A stretch of 56,987 nt of DNA, taken from assembly GCA_016180815.1 (NCBI GenBank), contig JACPAN010000028.1, forward strand, positions 1-56,987, in the 5' to 3' direction. The stretch is from Elusimicrobiota bacterium. Its GTDB lineage: Bacteria; Elusimicrobiota; Elusimicrobia; JACQPE01. This document shows, piece after piece, positions 56,601-56,987 of the stretch. The notes beneath the pieces are model-generated. The model made no database searches and was not told the origin of the DNA. It was given only the letters and a program-made list of their open reading frames with translations. The position numbers and the translations under genes are program-made. How positions within the stretch are numbered: position 1 is the first letter of the stretch; each line of letters begins with the position of its first letter.

Positions 56601-56987
56601 ATGTTCGGCCTTAGGCTCGGCTCTCCCAAAAAAAGCCTCCAAACGCTCTTAAGTTGCGGCCTGGATGTTCCTGAGGAATTGCCCCAAAACATCCTTTCCT
56701 TCGGTAAGAAGGCTTTAAAGCCATTGGCTGCCATCATGCTGGATAAAAAGTTGCATAACGCCGAATGGCCCAAAGGTTGGGCCCCTATCCATGCCATGTA
56801 CCTTTTGGGCGCCCTGGGAGAGCCCGATGCCTTACCTTACTTCGAGAAGCTCTTTAGTCTCGATCTTGATGATGGGTTTTCGGACTTTATCACGGAAGAC
56901 GGCCCGGCGATTTTAGCCGGCCTTGGTCCAGGCGCCATTTCCGGCATCAAGAGGCTGGCCCGTCTAAAAAGTCTTGATCCCTTTAAC
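56601..56987 (+). CDS. HEAT-like helical repeat protein (3' end beyond window)
   Basis: An open frame of 129 codons runs off the right edge. The N-terminus is cytoplasmic (MFGLRLGSPKKSLQTLL). From about residue 58 there are paired helices of HEAT/PBS-lyase-like repeats: APIHAMYLLGALGEPDALPYFEKLF, then DFITEDGPAILAGLGPGAISGIKRLA. The pattern recalls DUF1186/SEC-C-associated proteins, but the truncated sequence cannot settle it. There is no Shine-Dalgarno; TATAAT is 8 nt upstream. Confidence 0.6.
   Translation, partial: MFGLRLGSPKKSLQTLLSCGLDVPEELPQNILSFGKKALKPLAAIMLDKKLHNAEWPKGWAPIHAMYLLGALGEPDALPYFEKLFSLDLDDGFSDFITEDGPAILAGLGPGAISGIKRLARLKSLDPFN

Overview
The window reads as a chromosomal piece of an uncultured Gram-negative (diderm) bacterium of moderate GC. 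The evidence is many signal peptides, two lipoboxes, several beta-barrel-like proteins ending in an aromatic residue, a PorV-like outer-membrane protein, and the TIGR03545/TIGR03546 pair known from outer-membrane-bearing bacteria. An Elusimicrobiota-like or neighbouring candidate phylum fits this mix of giant secreted Ig/NHL proteins, PorV homologues and membrane pyrophosphatase. That is a guess; marker-gene phylogeny would be needed to settle it.

Layout. (1) 1-6.1 kb, mostly minus strand: the TIGR03545/03546 pair, an XRE repressor divergent from a RusA-like gene across a perfect 10+3+10 bp palindrome, then an epimerase - aldehyde dehydrogenase - small membrane protein operon. (2) 6.2-13.5 kb, plus strand, housekeeping: an EEP hydrolase, tRNA-Thr, rpmG, tRNA-Trp, a DUF799-like lipoprotein, secE-nusG-rplK-rplA, then hppA and mdh where rplJ-rplL-rpoBC would usually follow. 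(3) 13.5-20.9 kb: a histidine kinase with two receiver-only regulators, two secreted proteins, a metal-dependent hydrolase, an HD-GYP phosphodiesterase and cutA. (4) 20.95-24.6 kb: an apparent integrative element at tRNA-Arg(CCG). Its tyrosine integrase ends inside the tRNA gene and is followed by an AlpA-like excisionase, a winged-helix/nuclease-like protein, a 150-bp nested inverted-repeat structure and about 560 bp of 10-bp-phased direct repeats. (5) 24.6-28.9 kb, a worn region: a membrane glycosyltransferase with TPRs, a broken zinc-ribbon repeat gene, and three truncated 5' ends of response-regulator genes. (6) 28.9-57 kb, a cell-surface locus: an OmpR-type regulator, a beta-barrel protein, a divergent secreted protein, and a 7.1-7.4 thousand-residue secreted protein. 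That protein has six roughly 2-kb cassettes, an NHL propeller, a ZU5-like domain and a FlgD/type 9-like C-terminus, and it reads in frame into a PorV-like protein with its own start and signal peptide. Next come an alphaCTD-sigma4 fusion regulator, a lipoprotein combining an HRDC-like with a CsgG-like domain, and the start of a HEAT-like gene.

How the parts may work together. The last region looks like one functional unit: a two-component regulator, an OmpR/PhoB-style array of GTCGC boxes upstream of the giant gene, the giant cargo, a candidate export partner (PorV-like), an RNA-polymerase-associated regulator and an envelope lipoprotein. This coupling is inferred from order, spacing and domains. 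A second window-wide theme is initiation. Genes that begin transcription units often have a TATAAT-like box only 6-10 nt before the start codon and no Shine-Dalgarno, which suggests leaderless mRNAs, while several genes inside operons or on longer leaders carry good AGGAGG-like sites.
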